From: Akkermansia muciniphila
GTDB taxonomy: Bacteria; Verrucomicrobiota; Verrucomicrobiia; Opitutales; Opitutaceae
Direction: 5' to 3'
Length of the DNA: 64,000 nt
NCBI GenBank assembly: GCA_945888375.1
Contig: CAMCZZ010000001.1
Coordinates: 248,001 to 312,000, forward strand
Within the stretch, counting starts at the first letter, position 1. The number at the start of each line of letters is the position of its first letter. Under the pieces are notes generated by a model. That model saw only the letters and a program-made list of their open reading frames with translations. It was not told the origin of the DNA and searched no databases. Shown here in pieces: positions 8,069-19,183 of this stretch. The position numbers and the translations under genes are program-made.

Positions 8069-9145
8069 TTATTTGGCTGGGGAGGCCATGATGGTGGGCT
8101 CCTCGCCGCGGCGTTTGCCCACGCCGAGGGTTTCGGCGAACTCGAGGGTGCGGATCTCCTCGCTCACCGGTTCGAAGCCGGCTTCGCGGCGTGCTCGGTT
8201 GATGCGGGCGAGCATGAGGGCGTCCATGCGGACGGGGTCGGTGCCGAGCCAGAGGCGGGGTTCGCCTTTGGTGTAGAGGGAGTTGTAGCTTGGGCCGCCG
8301 ACGAATTGCCATTGTTCTAGGCTGGTGAGGGTGAAAGCCCAAGTCTGGCGTAATTCCGGGATGGCGGCCATCTCGGCTACGGCGGCGGGGGCGCTGCGGG
8401 TGCTGCGGAAAAAGCGCGAGGTGTTGGATGCGTTCCAGAGGGTCGCGTTGACGAGGGCGCCGTTCACGCCCAGCGACTCATGATCTGTGTAGACGGGGAG
8501 ATTGATCCAGAAATCGGCTTCGAGGAAAAGCGGGGTGGCGAGGAAGCTCTTGCGGTCGGCGTCGCGGTCGGCCTTGGGGTCGTGGTTGGCGGCGGCGAGA
8601 CGGTCGAGATCGTAATCGGGCGCCTGATCCTGGCGTCCGGAAAGGATGGGGTCGAAGCGCGACGGCAGGGGGCTGTCGTAGAACCACACCGGATCGTAGA
8701 AGCGGCCCGATTCGAGCACGAAAAAGGGGTGGCCGGCAAAGGGCGGGGGCAGGAGGGGGTCGGAGGGCAGGTAACCGCTCAGGCGGAGGCGGAGTTGGTT
8801 CAAGCCCACGAGGAAAATATTTTCTCGGGTGTAGCCGCGGCGCATCAGAGACTCGATCACGGCGCGCACCAGGGGCTGGGGAGTGGCGAGGCCCGGGCCG
8901 GATTCGGCGTAGAGCTTGAGGCCTGCTTTAGCCTTGGCGCCGGGAGTGAGGCGACGGCCGACCTTAGTCTCAAAACTTTGCAGCAGCGACTCCACGGCGC
9001 CGGCATAGTGATCCGGGCTGGCCATGGCGGCGCTCACCCCGGGCGCGAGGGGGGGGAGCGGGGCTTCCCACAGGCTTTGCGCGGGTGAGGGCGAGGTGAC
9101 GGCAAACAACAGGGCGGCGGTGGCGAGCAGGAGGCGGAGACACAT
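8069..9145 (-). CDS. Secreted DUF362-like protein
   Basis: A 358-residue protein with a clear signal peptide (MCLRLLLATAALLFAVTSPSPAQS). The rest resembles DUF362 proteins: GLATPQPLVRAVIESLMRRGY (about 85-110), a middle segment WINLPVYTDHESLGVNGALV and a C-terminal segment reading LGTDPVRMDALMLARINRARREAGFEPV. DUF362 proteins have no settled biochemical role. The Cys-rich ferredoxin portion that some members carry is absent. The ATG at 9143-9145 was chosen because the signal peptide begins there; the open frame upstream is antisense shadow of dnaG. It diverges from dnaG across a 57-base gap. Confidence 0.7.
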   Translation of the reverse strand: MCLRLLLATAALLFAVTSPSPAQSLWEAPLPPLAPGVSAAMASPDHYAGAVESLLQSFETKVGRRLTPGAKAKAGLKLYAESGPGLATPQPLVRAVIESLMRRGYTRENIFLVGLNQLRLRLSGYLPSDPLLPPPFAGHPFFVLESGRFYDPVWFYDSPLPSRFDPILSGRQDQAPDYDLDRLAAANHDPKADRDADRKSFLATPLFLEADFWINLPVYTDHESLGVNGALVNATLWNASNTSRFFRSTRSAPAAVAEMAAIPELRQTWAFTLTSLEQWQFVGGPSYNSLYTKGEPRLWLGTDPVRMDALMLARINRARREAGFEPVSEEIRTLEFAETLGVGKRRGEEPTIMASPAK

Positions 9146-9202
9146 GAGCGGGCGCAGTCCTTGACAGAGCAAGCGCCGGGCCGAAAGTGAAAACCGCCCG
9201 CG

Positions 9203-11134
9203 ATGCCGCGCCTCAAAGAAAGCTGCAAACAGGACCTCAAGCTGCGCATCAATATCGTGGACGTGGTTTCCCGCGTCGCCACGCCCAAACGCGCCGGGGG
9301 CAGCCGCTTCAAGGCCCTCTGCCCTTTCCATCAGGAACGGACCCCCTCTTTCCATTTCGACTCGGATAAAGGCTTTTACAAGTGCTTTGGCTGCGGCAAG
9401 TCGGGTGATATTTTCTCCTTTGTCCAGGAGACCGAGGGGCTCAATTTTACCGAAGCGATCGAGGCGCTGGCGCAGCGCTTTAATGTCACGCTTGAATACG
9501 AGGAAGGTGGTGGTGGTCCCTCGCGCGAAGAGCGCTCGCTCCGGCAGGAGTTGTTTGATCTTCATGAATTTGCCACCGATCATCTCCACCAGGCCTTCAA
9601 GGGCGGCGGGGATGCGGCGAAATGGATGCGCGATTACTGGACGGTCAACCGGCGGTTTCCCGCTGAGTTGGCGGATGAGTTTAAAATCGGCCTGGCCGAC
9701 GCTCAGTGCAGCGGCCTCGGGGCGGCGGTTTTGCGAAAAAAATTCTCGGAAGCGGCGATCCGCCAGTGCGGCTTGTTCTACCTTTACGACGACGCGCTGA
9801 TGACCGTGCAGGCGCTCAAGCCGCGCTTTCGGGGACGCCTCATGATTCCCATCCGCGACCACCAGGGCCGCGTGGTGGCCTTCACGGCACGCCAGACCGC
9901 GCTTACGCCGGAGGATGACAAATCGCGCGAAGCCAAATATGTTAACTCTCCAGAGACCCCAATTTTCACCAAGGGCAACCTCCTCTTCAACCTCGATCGG
10001 GCCCGGGCCCACGCCGGCGAAGGCAATCCCTTTGTGATGGTCGAGGGCCAGCTCGACGCCCTGCGTTGCTGGTCGGTCGGGCTGAAGACTGCGATCGCCC
10101 CGCAGGGCACGTCCATTACCGAGGGGCAGCTCCTGCTCCTGCGTCGCTATCACACGGAGCTGGAGTGTTTTTTCGACAGCGACGCGGCTGGGCAAAAGGC
10201 AGCGCTACGGCTTTTGCCGCTGGCGCTCAAGACCGGCATCGAGGTGCGTTTCCTTACCCTCGCGGGCGAGGGTAAGCTCGATCCCGACCTGCTGTTTTTG
10301 GACAAGGGGCTGGCGGGCTACGAAGAGGTTAAGAAAAACTCGTTTGGCGGCATGCAGTTCATGCGGCGTTATGTTCTGCCCGATGCCCGCAGCGCGACGG
10401 CGGAGCGGACGCATGCTGCGGTGCGCGAGATCTACTCAGTCATCGCGGCGGCTGACTCCGAGCTCCTGCGGCGACGTTTGCTTGGCGAGATCGCACCGGC
10501 ATTGGGTGCCCTCCAAGTCACGCCAGATGTTTTTGAACGGGATTTTGCCTCGTTTTTGGCCAAAGGCGGCCGGGCTGCCGCCACCGGTCCGGGGGTGACC
10601 GGTCCGGCTACCGGCTCGGGCGGAGGCGGCGAGTCCGGCCCCGGTGAGCGTTTCGAGATTAATGGTCAAGGGACGCCGGCCCCCGAGGATTCCGCTGCCC
10701 CGGAGCGCGACCTGTTGTTGCTTTTGCTCCACTCCGAAATTCTGGGCGGAGCGTTGGCGGCCGCCTGTCCCCACGACTGGGTGGATGATCGCCTGCCGGC
10801 AGGAGCCTTACTAAATCGTTTTCTGGCAGAATTTTCCGAGGGGCAATGGCCGGGTGTCAACCGGCTCGACACCCTGTTGGAATCCGAGGCGGAGCGCGCC
10901 TTGGTGGCCTCTTTACTCTTTGAAAAGCCGCAAATTGACGACTGGTCGAAGGTTGGGGTGGAAGGGCTCACCCGGCTTCGCGCCCGGGCGCTGGCTCCCC
11001 GGCTCCGCCAGATCAATATTTTGCTGGCGCAGGCGGCGACCGACCATTCCTTTGACGCCACTGCTTTGCTGAAAGAACGCTCCGAACTTCAACGCCGGCT
11101 GCGCTCCCCCCTTGCGCTCGCCCCCCTCGCCTGA
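9203..11134 (+). CDS. dnaG: DNA primase DnaG
   Basis: A 643-residue primase that makes RNA primers at the replication fork. The N-terminal zinc-binding domain has C40, H43, C61 and C64 ([12 protein letters not shown] and [11 protein letters not shown]). The TOPRIM core follows with [11 protein letters not shown] (the catalytic Glu) and [13 protein letters not shown] (the acidic metal-binding pair). Residues about 430-495 are a Gly/Pro-rich linker ([18 protein letters not shown]) leading to the helical C-terminal helicase-binding region. rpoD follows 62 bases downstream, as in the classical macromolecular synthesis operon, although rpsU is not seen. Confidence 0.95.
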   Translation: MPRLKESCKQDLKLRINIVDVVSRVATPKRAGGSRFKALCPFHQERTPSFHFDSDKGFYKCFGCGKSGDIFSFVQETEGLNFTEAIEALAQRFNVTLEYEEGGGGPSREERSLRQELFDLHEFATDHLHQAFKGGGDAAKWMRDYWTVNRRFPAELADEFKIGLADAQCSGLGAAVLRKKFSEAAIRQCGLFYLYDDALMTVQALKPRFRGRLMIPIRDHQGRVVAFTARQTALTPEDDKSREAKYVNSPETPIFTKGNLLFNLDRARAHAGEGNPFVMVEGQLDALRCWSVGLKTAIAPQGTSITEGQLLLLRRYHTELECFFDSDAAGQKAALRLLPLALKTGIEVRFLTLAGEGKLDPDLLFLDKGLAGYEEVKKNSFGGMQFMRRYVLPDARSATAERTHAAVREIYSVIAAADSELLRRRLLGEIAPALGALQVTPDVFERDFASFLAKGGRAAATGPGVTGPATGSGGGGESGPGERFEINGQGTPAPEDSAAPERDLLLLLLHSEILGGALAAACPHDWVDDRLPAGALLNRFLAEFSEGQWPGVNRLDTLLESEAERALVASLLFEKPQIDDWSKVGVEGLTRLRARALAPRLRQINILLAQAATDHSFDATALLKERSELQRRLRSPLALAPLA

Positions 11135-11196
11135 TAGCGTGCTCGTTTTTCGCCTCTCCACGCCTGTCTTCCTCGATCGCTCCCTCCGCCACTCTC

Positions 11197-13005
<1,809 letters not shown>

Positions 13006-13053
13006 GCCGGCGCCCGCCGCCTCGCTTTTTCCGTCCGCGTTTCCGCCCGGTTG

Positions 13054-13449
13054 ATGTCGCCCGCCTCCCCGGTTTGTTCGCGGTTGGCGCTTTGGCTGGG
13101 TTGCTCGATTTTGCTCGGCGGCTTTACGGCGTGTTCTTGGGTGCCTGGGCGAATGACCAGGCCCGCAGTGGCGCCGGTCTGGGGGCCTCCGGTCCTACGC
13201 GAAGTCGGACGCATCATCGACTACGATGCGGCGGCGGGCACCGCTTGGTTTGAAGTGCCGGCGCACCTCGCGGTGCCGGGCGATCTGACTGGGGCGTCCT
13301 TGGTGGTGCGCCATCCGGATACCTTGGTCCAGACGGCGCGCGTGGTGGTTTCGCCGCACCGTGCGGGCCGTATTTTCGGAGTATATGTCATCGAAGGGCG
13401 GCCGGCGCTGGAGGAAGAGGTGGCTCGGCTGGCGGACACGTTGCCATAG
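13054..13449 (+). CDS. Small putative lipoprotein, unknown function
   Basis: A 131-residue protein whose N-terminus ([21 protein letters not shown]) looks like a lipoprotein signal with a weak lipobox ending in Cys (FTAC). The mature part is about 100 residues and predicted mostly beta ([19 protein letters not shown]). I do not recognise the family. The ATG at 13054 was chosen over a TTG one codon upstream. It starts 48 bases after rpoD and ends 112 bases before tatA on the same strand. Confidence 0.6.
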   Translation: MSPASPVCSRLALWLGCSILLGGFTACSWVPGRMTRPAVAPVWGPPVLREVGRIIDYDAAAGTAWFEVPAHLAVPGDLTGASLVVRHPDTLVQTARVVVSPHRAGRIFGVYVIEGRPALEEEVARLADTLP

Positions 13450-13561
13450 TGGCTGGGAGGTTAGGGCGGGCGCACCCCGCCGCCGGTCCCGAGGTTGCTC
13501 CTCCTTCTCGGGTGGTTTCCCCCTTTACTCGATTGGTCGCACGCGGCATTTTGCGTGCATC

Positions 13562-13837
13562 ATGACCGTGATTCCCACTCCTTTTCTTGGCGTCTTCGGC
13601 CTCGGCGGCCCCGAATTGCTGATCATCCTTGCGGTGCTCATTCTGCTTTTCGGTGCGAAAAAGTTGCCCGAACTGGCCAAAGGATTGGGCCGTTCGGTGA
13701 ATGAGTTTAAAAAGTCGTCCAAGGAAATTGAGGCGGAGGATGCCAAGGAGCCCGGCGAAGCCGAACTCAAGGCCCAGCTTGCCGCCGCTAAGGCGGAACT
13801 TGCCGCTGCGAAGGGCAAGAGTGCCGGAAACAACTGA
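13562..13837 (+). CDS. tatA: Sec-independent protein translocase subunit TatA/TatE
   Basis: A 91-residue protein with the TatA layout: a short N-terminus, one membrane helix ([20 protein letters not shown]), the [22 protein letters not shown] amphipathic helix and an Ala/Lys/Glu-rich cytoplasmic tail. TatA forms the pore for folded, twin-arginine-signal proteins. TatB differs mainly in length and hinge; the FGAKKLPE hinge favours TatA. No tatC or tatB is adjacent. A likely substrate in the window is the PhoX-like protein at 43574. Confidence 0.9.
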   Translation: MTVIPTPFLGVFGLGGPELLIILAVLILLFGAKKLPELAKGLGRSVNEFKKSSKEIEAEDAKEPGEAELKAQLAAAKAELAAAKGKSAGNN

Positions 13838-13895
13838 CGCCCTCTCGCAGGGCACCGGTTTTGGGAGAAGTTGCCGGCTTGGTGAGCGGCGGGGT

Positions 13896-14306
13896 TTACT
13901 CCGCCCAGTTTAGGGCGATGTCCTTGATGACTTCGGGAGCGAGCGAGCGGTGCACCGGGCAACCGTGGGCGGCGCGTTCGAGTTCGCCGGCCGGCACCTT
14001 ACGGGCCTCGGCGGGCAGCCAAAAAGTGGCGGCGAGGCGGGCGATGGCGCGGGGCGGGGTGGCGGTCATCTCCTTGGTGACCTCGTAGCGGACGGGGCCG
14101 AGTTCATGGCCGTGCTTGCGGGCCATCAGGGCCATGGTGGTGGCGATGCAGGTGGCGAAGGCGGTGGCGACCAGATCGGTGGGGGAGAAGGCGGCCCCGC
14201 GGCCCTGATTATCTCGCGGGGCGTCGGTGGCGAGGGTCGCCCCGGATGGTTCGTGGCTGGCGGTGCAGTGGAGTTCGCCTGCGTAGGTGCCGGTGATTTT
14301 GACCAT
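13896..14306 (-). CDS. OsmC/Ohr family protein
   Basis: A 136-residue OsmC-like protein. The two redox cysteines expected in thiol peroxidases of this family are visible in AFATCIATTM (about residue 53) and HGCPVHRSL (about residue 117). OsmC/Ohr proteins reduce organic hydroperoxides and use a lipoyl or thiol reductant. The opening GELHCTASHEPSG and the middle FSPTDLVATAFATC are typical. It is transcribed convergently to tatA (58 bases between stops) and has no operon partner beyond the ACT gene upstream (59 bases). Confidence 0.85.
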   Translation of the reverse strand: MVKITGTYAGELHCTASHEPSGATLATDAPRDNQGRGAAFSPTDLVATAFATCIATTMALMARKHGHELGPVRYEVTKEMTATPPRAIARLAATFWLPAEARKVPAGELERAAHGCPVHRSLAPEVIKDIALNWAE

Positions 14307-14365
14307 GGGAACAGCGGAAGGCTTGTGAGGGAACGCGGTTTTTTGCCGGCCGGGGCCCTGACGGC

Positions 14366-14818
14366 TCAGCGGGTGATGTCGGACTGGGTGAGGATTTTAA
14401 AGCCGCGGTTACTCAGGGACTGGGCGGCGACATCGGGGTCCTCGATCTTAAGCACCAGGGCGGAGCGGCCCTCGGGGCGCTTGATAAAGCTGTAGACGTA
14501 ATGGATGTTAATCTCGGCCTCCAGCAGGGCAGCCAGAACTTCGCGCAGGTCGCTCTCGTCGTTGATTTCGACGGCGAGAACACCGCATTCGGTATAAGGG
14601 AAGTCATTGTTAACCATCAACTCGCGAGCCTTGTCGTTGTCGTCAACCACCAGGCGCAGGATGGTCGTATCGGTGAAATCCAGCACGGTGAGCGCCATGA
14701 TATGGACGTCGTTGGCCTTGAGCAGCGACGTGAGGTCGGAGAGGCGGCCCACGCGGTTCTCGGTAAAGACGGAGAACTGTTTAACGGGGTCGGCGGCGGC
14801 GGTGATGGCTTTGGACAT
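14366..14818 (-). CDS. ACT-domain regulatory protein
   Basis: A 150-residue protein built of two ACT domains (about 13-75 and 80-145): KQFSVFTENRVGRLSDLTSLL, then AVEINDESDLREVLAALLEAEINIHYVYSF. ACT domains bind amino acids and regulate their synthesis. No enzyme domain is present, so it is a stand-alone sensor or a regulatory subunit, similar to proteins annotated as acetolactate synthase-related. Function is inferred from the fold only; no biosynthetic gene is next to it. Confidence 0.82.
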   Translation of the reverse strand: MSKAITAAADPVKQFSVFTENRVGRLSDLTSLLKANDVHIMALTVLDFTDTTILRLVVDDNDKARELMVNNDFPYTECGVLAVEINDESDLREVLAALLEAEINIHYVYSFIKRPEGRSALVLKIEDPDVAAQSLSNRGFKILTQSDITR

Positions 14819-14887
14819 GCTTGGCTGGAGGGTGGGGGAGCTTTGGCGAAACGGCGCGGGGCTAAAGGCGAAATTCGTCGCGAAGGG

Positions 14888-15442
14888 CTACTTTGTGGCT
14901 TTGTCCGGTTTTAGCGGGGCCGGCTCGAAACGCAGGGCGAGAGAGTTCATGCAATAGCGGGTGCCGGCAGGCGGCGGGCCATCCTCGAAGGAGTGACCGA
15001 GGTGGCTCTCGCAGCGGGAGCAGAGGTTTTCCGTGCGAACCATATTGAAGCTGGTATCGACTCGGTTGAGGATGCGGTCGGGCGAGATCGGGCCGGTAAA
15101 GCTGGGCCAGCCGGTGCCGGAGTCGAACTTACTGGCGGCGTCGAAAAGGGCAAAGCCGCAGGCGGCGCAGTGATATAATCCCTCTTTATCGTCTTTTTGC
15201 CAATAGGCCCCGCTGCAGGCGCGTTCGGTGCCGGCTTCGCGCAGAATGTGAAATTGTTCAGGGGAAAGCCGCGTCCGCCATTCGGCCTCCGAGAGATGCA
15301 CTTTACCGTCGGGGCCGGGGGTGAGCGGTGCGGCGGGGTTGGGCGGTGGGGTCGCTGAGGGGCTCGGGGACTGGTTACAGCCGGTGAAGAGCAGGGCAAA
15401 AAAGAAAAACAAGGCAGGCGCGCTCAGGCGTAGAAGGATCAT
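14888..15442 (-). CDS. msrB: Peptide-methionine (R)-S-oxide reductase MsrB, lipoprotein form
   Basis: A 184-residue protein with a lipoprotein signal (FFFFALLFTGCNQS), a Pro/Ser-rich linker, then an MsrB domain. Zinc-binding pairs are visible in YHCAACG and CSRCESHLGH, the substrate segment in SGTGWPSFTGPI and the catalytic Cys in RYCMNSLALRF. MsrB reduces methionine-R-sulfoxide in proteins; the lipobox predicts it is anchored on the outer face of a membrane, repairing envelope proteins. The ATG at 15440-15442 is chosen because the signal begins there. It diverges from the small gene at 15495. Confidence 0.9.
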   Translation of the reverse strand: MILLRLSAPALFFFFALLFTGCNQSPSPSATPPPNPAAPLTPGPDGKVHLSEAEWRTRLSPEQFHILREAGTERACSGAYWQKDDKEGLYHCAACGFALFDAASKFDSGTGWPSFTGPISPDRILNRVDTSFNMVRTENLCSRCESHLGHSFEDGPPPAGTRYCMNSLALRFEPAPLKPDKATK

Positions 15443-15494
15443 GGCAGCGGGGGGAGGTTGACGACAGGGGGGCAGGACTCGCACTTTGTTCACC

Positions 15495-15773
15495 ATGGCA
15501 GGCGATGCAAATATTCCCCCGGCGAGTCTTTTTCTTTGGTTGGCCCGGCATACCGGCTTCCCGGCTTCGCGGCTGGGGAACCGGGCGGAGCAACTCTTGC
15601 TAATTGGCGGGTTGGCCCAGGACGAAAATCTGCCGGTGCGCTCGTCGAACGGCACGCTCAGTCTCATCCCGGGTGCGGCCGATACCGAGAATGCACAGCG
15701 GGCCGCCCAGCGGACGTTGGCGGAGTTGCGCAAGCGCGTGCACTTTAAATGCGACAACGGAGCCAAAGTTTGA
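15495..15773 (+). CDS. Small hypothetical protein
   Basis: A 92-residue open frame (an ATG at 15486 would add three residues). It reads MAGDANIPPASLFLWLARHT at the start and a helical Arg/Ala-rich end (AQRAAQRTLAELRKRVHFKC). No family is recognised. The stop codon overlaps the possible TTG start of the next reading frame by two bases, and the opposite strand carries no better gene here, so it is probably real but unproven. It may be in an operon with the downstream beta-repeat protein. Confidence 0.45.
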   Translation: MAGDANIPPASLFLWLARHTGFPASRLGNRAEQLLLIGGLAQDENLPVRSSNGTLSLIPGAADTENAQRAAQRTLAELRKRVHFKCDNGAKV

Positions 15774-15880
15774 ACCTGTCACCCGTGCGGGCCACTGGCT
15801 ATCGCTGGCAAGCTGGCGCGCGGCTGGTGCTTGCCCTGCTTGGTGTGGGACCGGGGCTGGCTGGGTTGGCGCAGGCGGAG
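15770..15880 (+). other. Signal-peptide-like segment ending in an in-frame UGA
   Basis: From a TTG at 15770 (or GTG at 15785) the frame reads NLSPVRATGYRW, then a typical export signal (ARLVLALLGVGPGLAGLAQAE), then UGA at 15881-15883. The same frame continues without another stop into the gene at 15914 (LERTYRRSFPVPSEIV). The natural product would be a secreted protein spanning both parts. A nonsense mutation or a sequencing error at 15881 are the simplest readings. Confidence 0.55.
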
Positions 15881-15913
15881 TGACTGGAGCGCACCTACCG
15901 CCGGAGTTTTCCA

Positions 15914-16819
15914 GTGCCTTCCGAAATCGTCATGGTGGATGCGGCGCGGGGCATGATCGAAGTGGTGGCGGGTTCGCCCGGCAGCGAGGTGGTTTTCGAG
16001 GTGAACGAGCAGGTGCAGCGAGAGGCCAAGCCGGTGGAAAAGGTTGCCGTGGACGGCACTCCCCCCGCGCAGCAGGCGGGCTTTGAGCGGATTTTTGCGC
16101 GCCTGGAGCCACGCTTTGAGGCTGGTGCAAAAAAGGTGCGGCTCACCGTAGCGGACTCGCAGGCGGTGGTGTTCGATTGGGACCCTGCGCTGCGCATGGT
16201 GATCATGATCAAGGTCACGGTCCCCCCGGGGGTATCGCTGGCGGTGCAAAATGTCTCCGCTGGGGTATCCGTATCGACGGCCTACAAGGGAAACCTCCAG
16301 GTCCGGAGCGACTCGGGTTCGGTCTATGCCCAGCGTATCGAGGGTGATTTTCTGGTCCGGACTGATTCCGGGAGCATCACCGTGGCCGAAGTGACCGGGC
16401 GGGCTGAATTGCGGAGCGACAGCGGTCTCGTGCTCGCCGGAGTCTTGGCTGGGCCTTCTTCCCTGCGCACCTCGAACGGGAGCATCGAGGTGCAGCAACC
16501 TCGGGGCGAGCTCAAGATCAGGGGGGATCACGCCGACATCATCGTGGGTCTTTCCGCGCCGCCCCCGCCTTTGACTGATGTGCGCACCTCGGCCGGGGTG
16601 ATCACCTTGAATATAGATGCCAATCTTCCCGTCACGATCGACGCTGCCACGAAGTTCCTGGGCAAAGTGCGGATGCGCGGCCTGGCCCCGGTCGTGCGTG
16701 AGGGGGGGCCTGATCGTTCAATGCTGGGGGCGGATTTTAACGGCGGGGGGCCGCTGGTGAAGCTTCGCACTTTTGGCGGAGTAGTCGCGCTGGTCGGGCG
16801 CACCCCGCTGGATGGCTGA
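15914..16819 (+). CDS. DUF4097-like beta-repeat protein (N-terminus interrupted)
   Basis: A 301-residue frame from GTG. The C-terminal two-thirds contain strand repeats of the type RSDSGSVYAQRIEGDFLVR / TDSGSITVAEVTGRAEL / RSDSGLVLAGV / RTSNGSIEVQQPRGEL, the pattern of DUF4097 and related adhesin-like right-handed beta-helix proteins of unknown function, usually exported. The natural start is probably 15770-15785, upstream of an in-frame UGA at 15881, which would supply a signal peptide. As it stands the shorter product would stay in the cytoplasm. The M32 peptidase gene follows 58 bases later. Confidence 0.65.
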   Translation: MPSEIVMVDAARGMIEVVAGSPGSEVVFEVNEQVQREAKPVEKVAVDGTPPAQQAGFERIFARLEPRFEAGAKKVRLTVADSQAVVFDWDPALRMVIMIKVTVPPGVSLAVQNVSAGVSVSTAYKGNLQVRSDSGSVYAQRIEGDFLVRTDSGSITVAEVTGRAELRSDSGLVLAGVLAGPSSLRTSNGSIEVQQPRGELKIRGDHADIIVGLSAPPPPLTDVRTSAGVITLNIDANLPVTIDAATKFLGKVRMRGLAPVVREGGPDRSMLGADFNGGGPLVKLRTFGGVVALVGRTPLDG

Positions 16820-16877
16820 CGCAGCCTGTGTTGGTGGCTTGCGCGAGGGGCAATCAGCGCGCCACCGTGCGGGCATC

Positions 16878-18380
16878 ATGAGGACTTCGTCTCCTGCCTA
16901 TCCGGAGTTGCTGGCCCGGTTGCGCCGTATCCATGTGCTGGGCACGGTCACGGGCGTGCTGGGCTGGGATGAGCAGGTGAATCTGCCTCCGGGGGCGGCG
17001 GAGCGGCGCGGGGAGCAGCTTTCGCTTCTGGCCGAGCTGGCCCATGCCGAGGCTACGGCGCCGGCGCTCGCTGCGGCCCTGGCGGGCTGCGAGGCTGCCG
17101 GCCTGGACGGGGAGGCTGCATTGGTCGTGGCGGCCGCGCGCCGTGACTACGACCGCGCGGTCAAGCTGCCTGCCGATCTGGTGGCGGAAAAAGCCCGCCT
17201 GAGCAGCGAGGCCTATCATGGCTGGGCGGCGGCGCGGGCGGCCCGAGATTTCCCGGCCTTCGCGCCTTTTCTGGAAAAACACCTCGCACTCGCGCGCCGC
17301 GAGGCGGAGCTGCTGGGCTACGGTGACCGGCCCTACGATCTGGCGATCGACCGTCATGACCCGGGGTTGGATGCGGTCCGGGTGGGGGCGCTTTTTGCGG
17401 AGTTGAAGACGGGTCTGGTGCCCTTGGTGCGCCGTATCGATGCGCGGGTGCAGTCCCGCGGCGAGCGTCGCGTCGCCTGGCGCGGTTTCGACGTTGAGGC
17501 GCAGCGGCGGGTGGCGCGCCTGGTGACTTCGCGGCTGGGTTTTGATTATGAGCGCGGACGACTGGATGTTTCGCTGCATCCTTTCTGCGAGGGGACGGGG
17601 GACGATGTGCGCCTCACCACGCGCTTCGACCCGGACAATCCCCTCGATTCGCTTTACAGTTCCATCCACGAGGCCGGGCATGGTCTGTATGAGCAGGGCT
17701 TGCCGCCGGTCCACGCGGGCACTGCCCTCGGGGTGGCGGCCGGCATGGCGGTGCATGAATCCCAGAGCCGGCTGTGGGAAAACCAAGTGGCGCGCTCGCG
17801 GGCTTTTTGGAAGTGGTTGGAGCCGGAATATCGCGCCGCCTTTCCGGGCGCGCTGGCCGGGGTATCCGCCGAGGTGCTGCACGCGGCGGTCAATGAGGTG
17901 CAGCCGGGTGGACTTATCCGGGTCGATGCGGACGAGGTTCACTACAACCTCCATATTCTGCTCCGCTTCGAATTGGAAAAACGACTCTTTGCGGGCGACC
18001 TGGCGGTCGCTGATCTGCCGGAGGCTTGGGATGATTTAAGCGGTGAGCTGCTCGGCCGCCGTCCGGCGCACGCGGGCGAGGGCGTGCTACAAGATGTGCA
18101 CTGGAGCGGCGGGGCCTTTGGTTATTTTCCCAGCTACACCCTTGGCAACATGATCGCGGCCCAGCTCTGGGGGGCGGCCCGGGCGGCACTGCCGGGGTTG
18201 GAGGAGGACTTTGCGCGGGGCGAGTTCGGGCGTTTGCTCGGCTGGCTGCGCGGGACGGTTCACGCCCATGGCCGGCGCGAGGATGCCTTTGCCCTCACGC
18301 GCCGCGCGACCGGCGCGGAGTTAGGCGCGGGGGCCTTGCTGGAGTATTTGGCCGAGCGCTATGGCGGGCGCGTCCTTTGA
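16878..18380 (+). CDS. Carboxypeptidase M32 (thermostable carboxypeptidase family)
   Basis: A 500-residue metallocarboxypeptidase, the usual size for family M32. The zinc site is HEAGH at 264-268 (SIHEAGHGLYEQGLP) with the third ligand Glu294 in AVHESQSRLWEN. Other family segments are VLGWDEQVNLPPGAAERRGEQ near residue 27, the DPDNPLDSLYSSIHE run and YLGNMIAAQLW-like YTLGNMIAAQLWG near the C-terminus. It removes C-terminal amino acids from peptides in the cytoplasm. The ATG at 16878 was chosen over the upstream frame because homology begins there. tatD starts 2 bases after its stop. Confidence 0.92.
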   Translation: MRTSSPAYPELLARLRRIHVLGTVTGVLGWDEQVNLPPGAAERRGEQLSLLAELAHAEATAPALAAALAGCEAAGLDGEAALVVAAARRDYDRAVKLPADLVAEKARLSSEAYHGWAAARAARDFPAFAPFLEKHLALARREAELLGYGDRPYDLAIDRHDPGLDAVRVGALFAELKTGLVPLVRRIDARVQSRGERRVAWRGFDVEAQRRVARLVTSRLGFDYERGRLDVSLHPFCEGTGDDVRLTTRFDPDNPLDSLYSSIHEAGHGLYEQGLPPVHAGTALGVAAGMAVHESQSRLWENQVARSRAFWKWLEPEYRAAFPGALAGVSAEVLHAAVNEVQPGGLIRVDADEVHYNLHILLRFELEKRLFAGDLAVADLPEAWDDLSGELLGRRPAHAGEGVLQDVHWSGGAFGYFPSYTLGNMIAAQLWGAARAALPGLEEDFARGEFGRLLGWLRGTVHAHGRREDAFALTRRATGAELGAGALLEYLAERYGGRVL

Positions 18381-18382
18381 AC

Positions 18383-19183
18383 ATGCACTTAATTGATACT
18401 CACACCCATCTGGATGTTTTTGAGAAACGCGGCGAGACCCCCGCCGTGCTCGCGCGGGCGGCGGCGGCCGGGGTGGGGGCGATGATCACGATTGGCACCG
18501 CCGTCGACGACTGGGCGCTATATCGCGACATCGCCACGCGGCACGCCGGGGTAGTCTTTTACACGGCCGGTTTGCATCCCTGTTCGGTGGACGAGAGCTG
18601 GAGCGAGCAAGTGGCCAGGCTTGAGGATTTCTGGCGCGGCTACGGAGCGCGACCGGTGGCGCTTGGAGAATGCGGGCTCGATCGTTTCCACCTGCCCAAG
18701 GATGACCCGGTGCGGGCGGAGCGGATTCTTATCTGGCAGCGGGCGGCCTTCGCGGCCCAGTTGGAGCTTGCGGCGCGGCTGGGTTGCCCGCTGGAGATCC
18801 ACTCGCGCGGCGCTTTCGCCGAGACGGTGGCCATGATCGATGCGAGCGGCGTGGATTGGACTCGGGTGGTGTTCCATTGTTTCACCGAGGGGCCGGTGGA
18901 AATGGCCGAGCTTCAGCGGCGGGGCGGGCGGGGTTCCTTTACCGGGGTCGTCACCTACAAAAACGCGGAGCCGGTGCGCGCCGCGCTGCGGTTGCAGGGG
19001 ATCGACAGTCTGATGCTGGAGACGGATGCTCCTTACCTCGCGCCGGTCCCGCACCGGGGCAAGGAGAACGAGCCCGCGTTTGTCGCTTTCACGGCGGCGG
19101 CGGCGGCGCGGGAACTGGGGTTGGCGCCGGCTGAACTTGCGGCGCGGACAACGGTCAATGCGCGGGCTTTTTTTGGGATTTAG
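18383..19183 (+). CDS. TatD family metal-dependent hydrolase
   Basis: A 266-residue TIM-barrel hydrolase. The metal-binding HTHLD occurs at residues 7-11, further conserved segments are ALGECGLDRFH, LEIHSRGAF, VVFHCFTEG and LMLETDAPYLAPVPHRGKENEP, which together define TatD nucleases/hydrolases. The length is standard. The ATG at 18383 is two codons inside a TTG-started frame. It lies 2 bases after the M32 peptidase, and its last 29 bases overlap the end of rnr on the opposite strand. Confidence 0.9.
   Translation: MHLIDTHTHLDVFEKRGETPAVLARAAAAGVGAMITIGTAVDDWALYRDIATRHAGVVFYTAGLHPCSVDESWSEQVARLEDFWRGYGARPVALGECGLDRFHLPKDDPVRAERILIWQRAAFAAQLELAARLGCPLEIHSRGAFAETVAMIDASGVDWTRVVFHCFTEGPVEMAELQRRGGRGSFTGVVTYKNAEPVRAALRLQGIDSLMLETDAPYLAPVPHRGKENEPAFVAFTAAAAARELGLAPAELAARTTVNARAFFGI

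Noticed and set aside
15881-15883. Selenocysteine at the in-frame UGA
   Set aside because: The position lies just after a signal peptide, not at a redox motif, and no SECIS-like hairpin is evident nearby.
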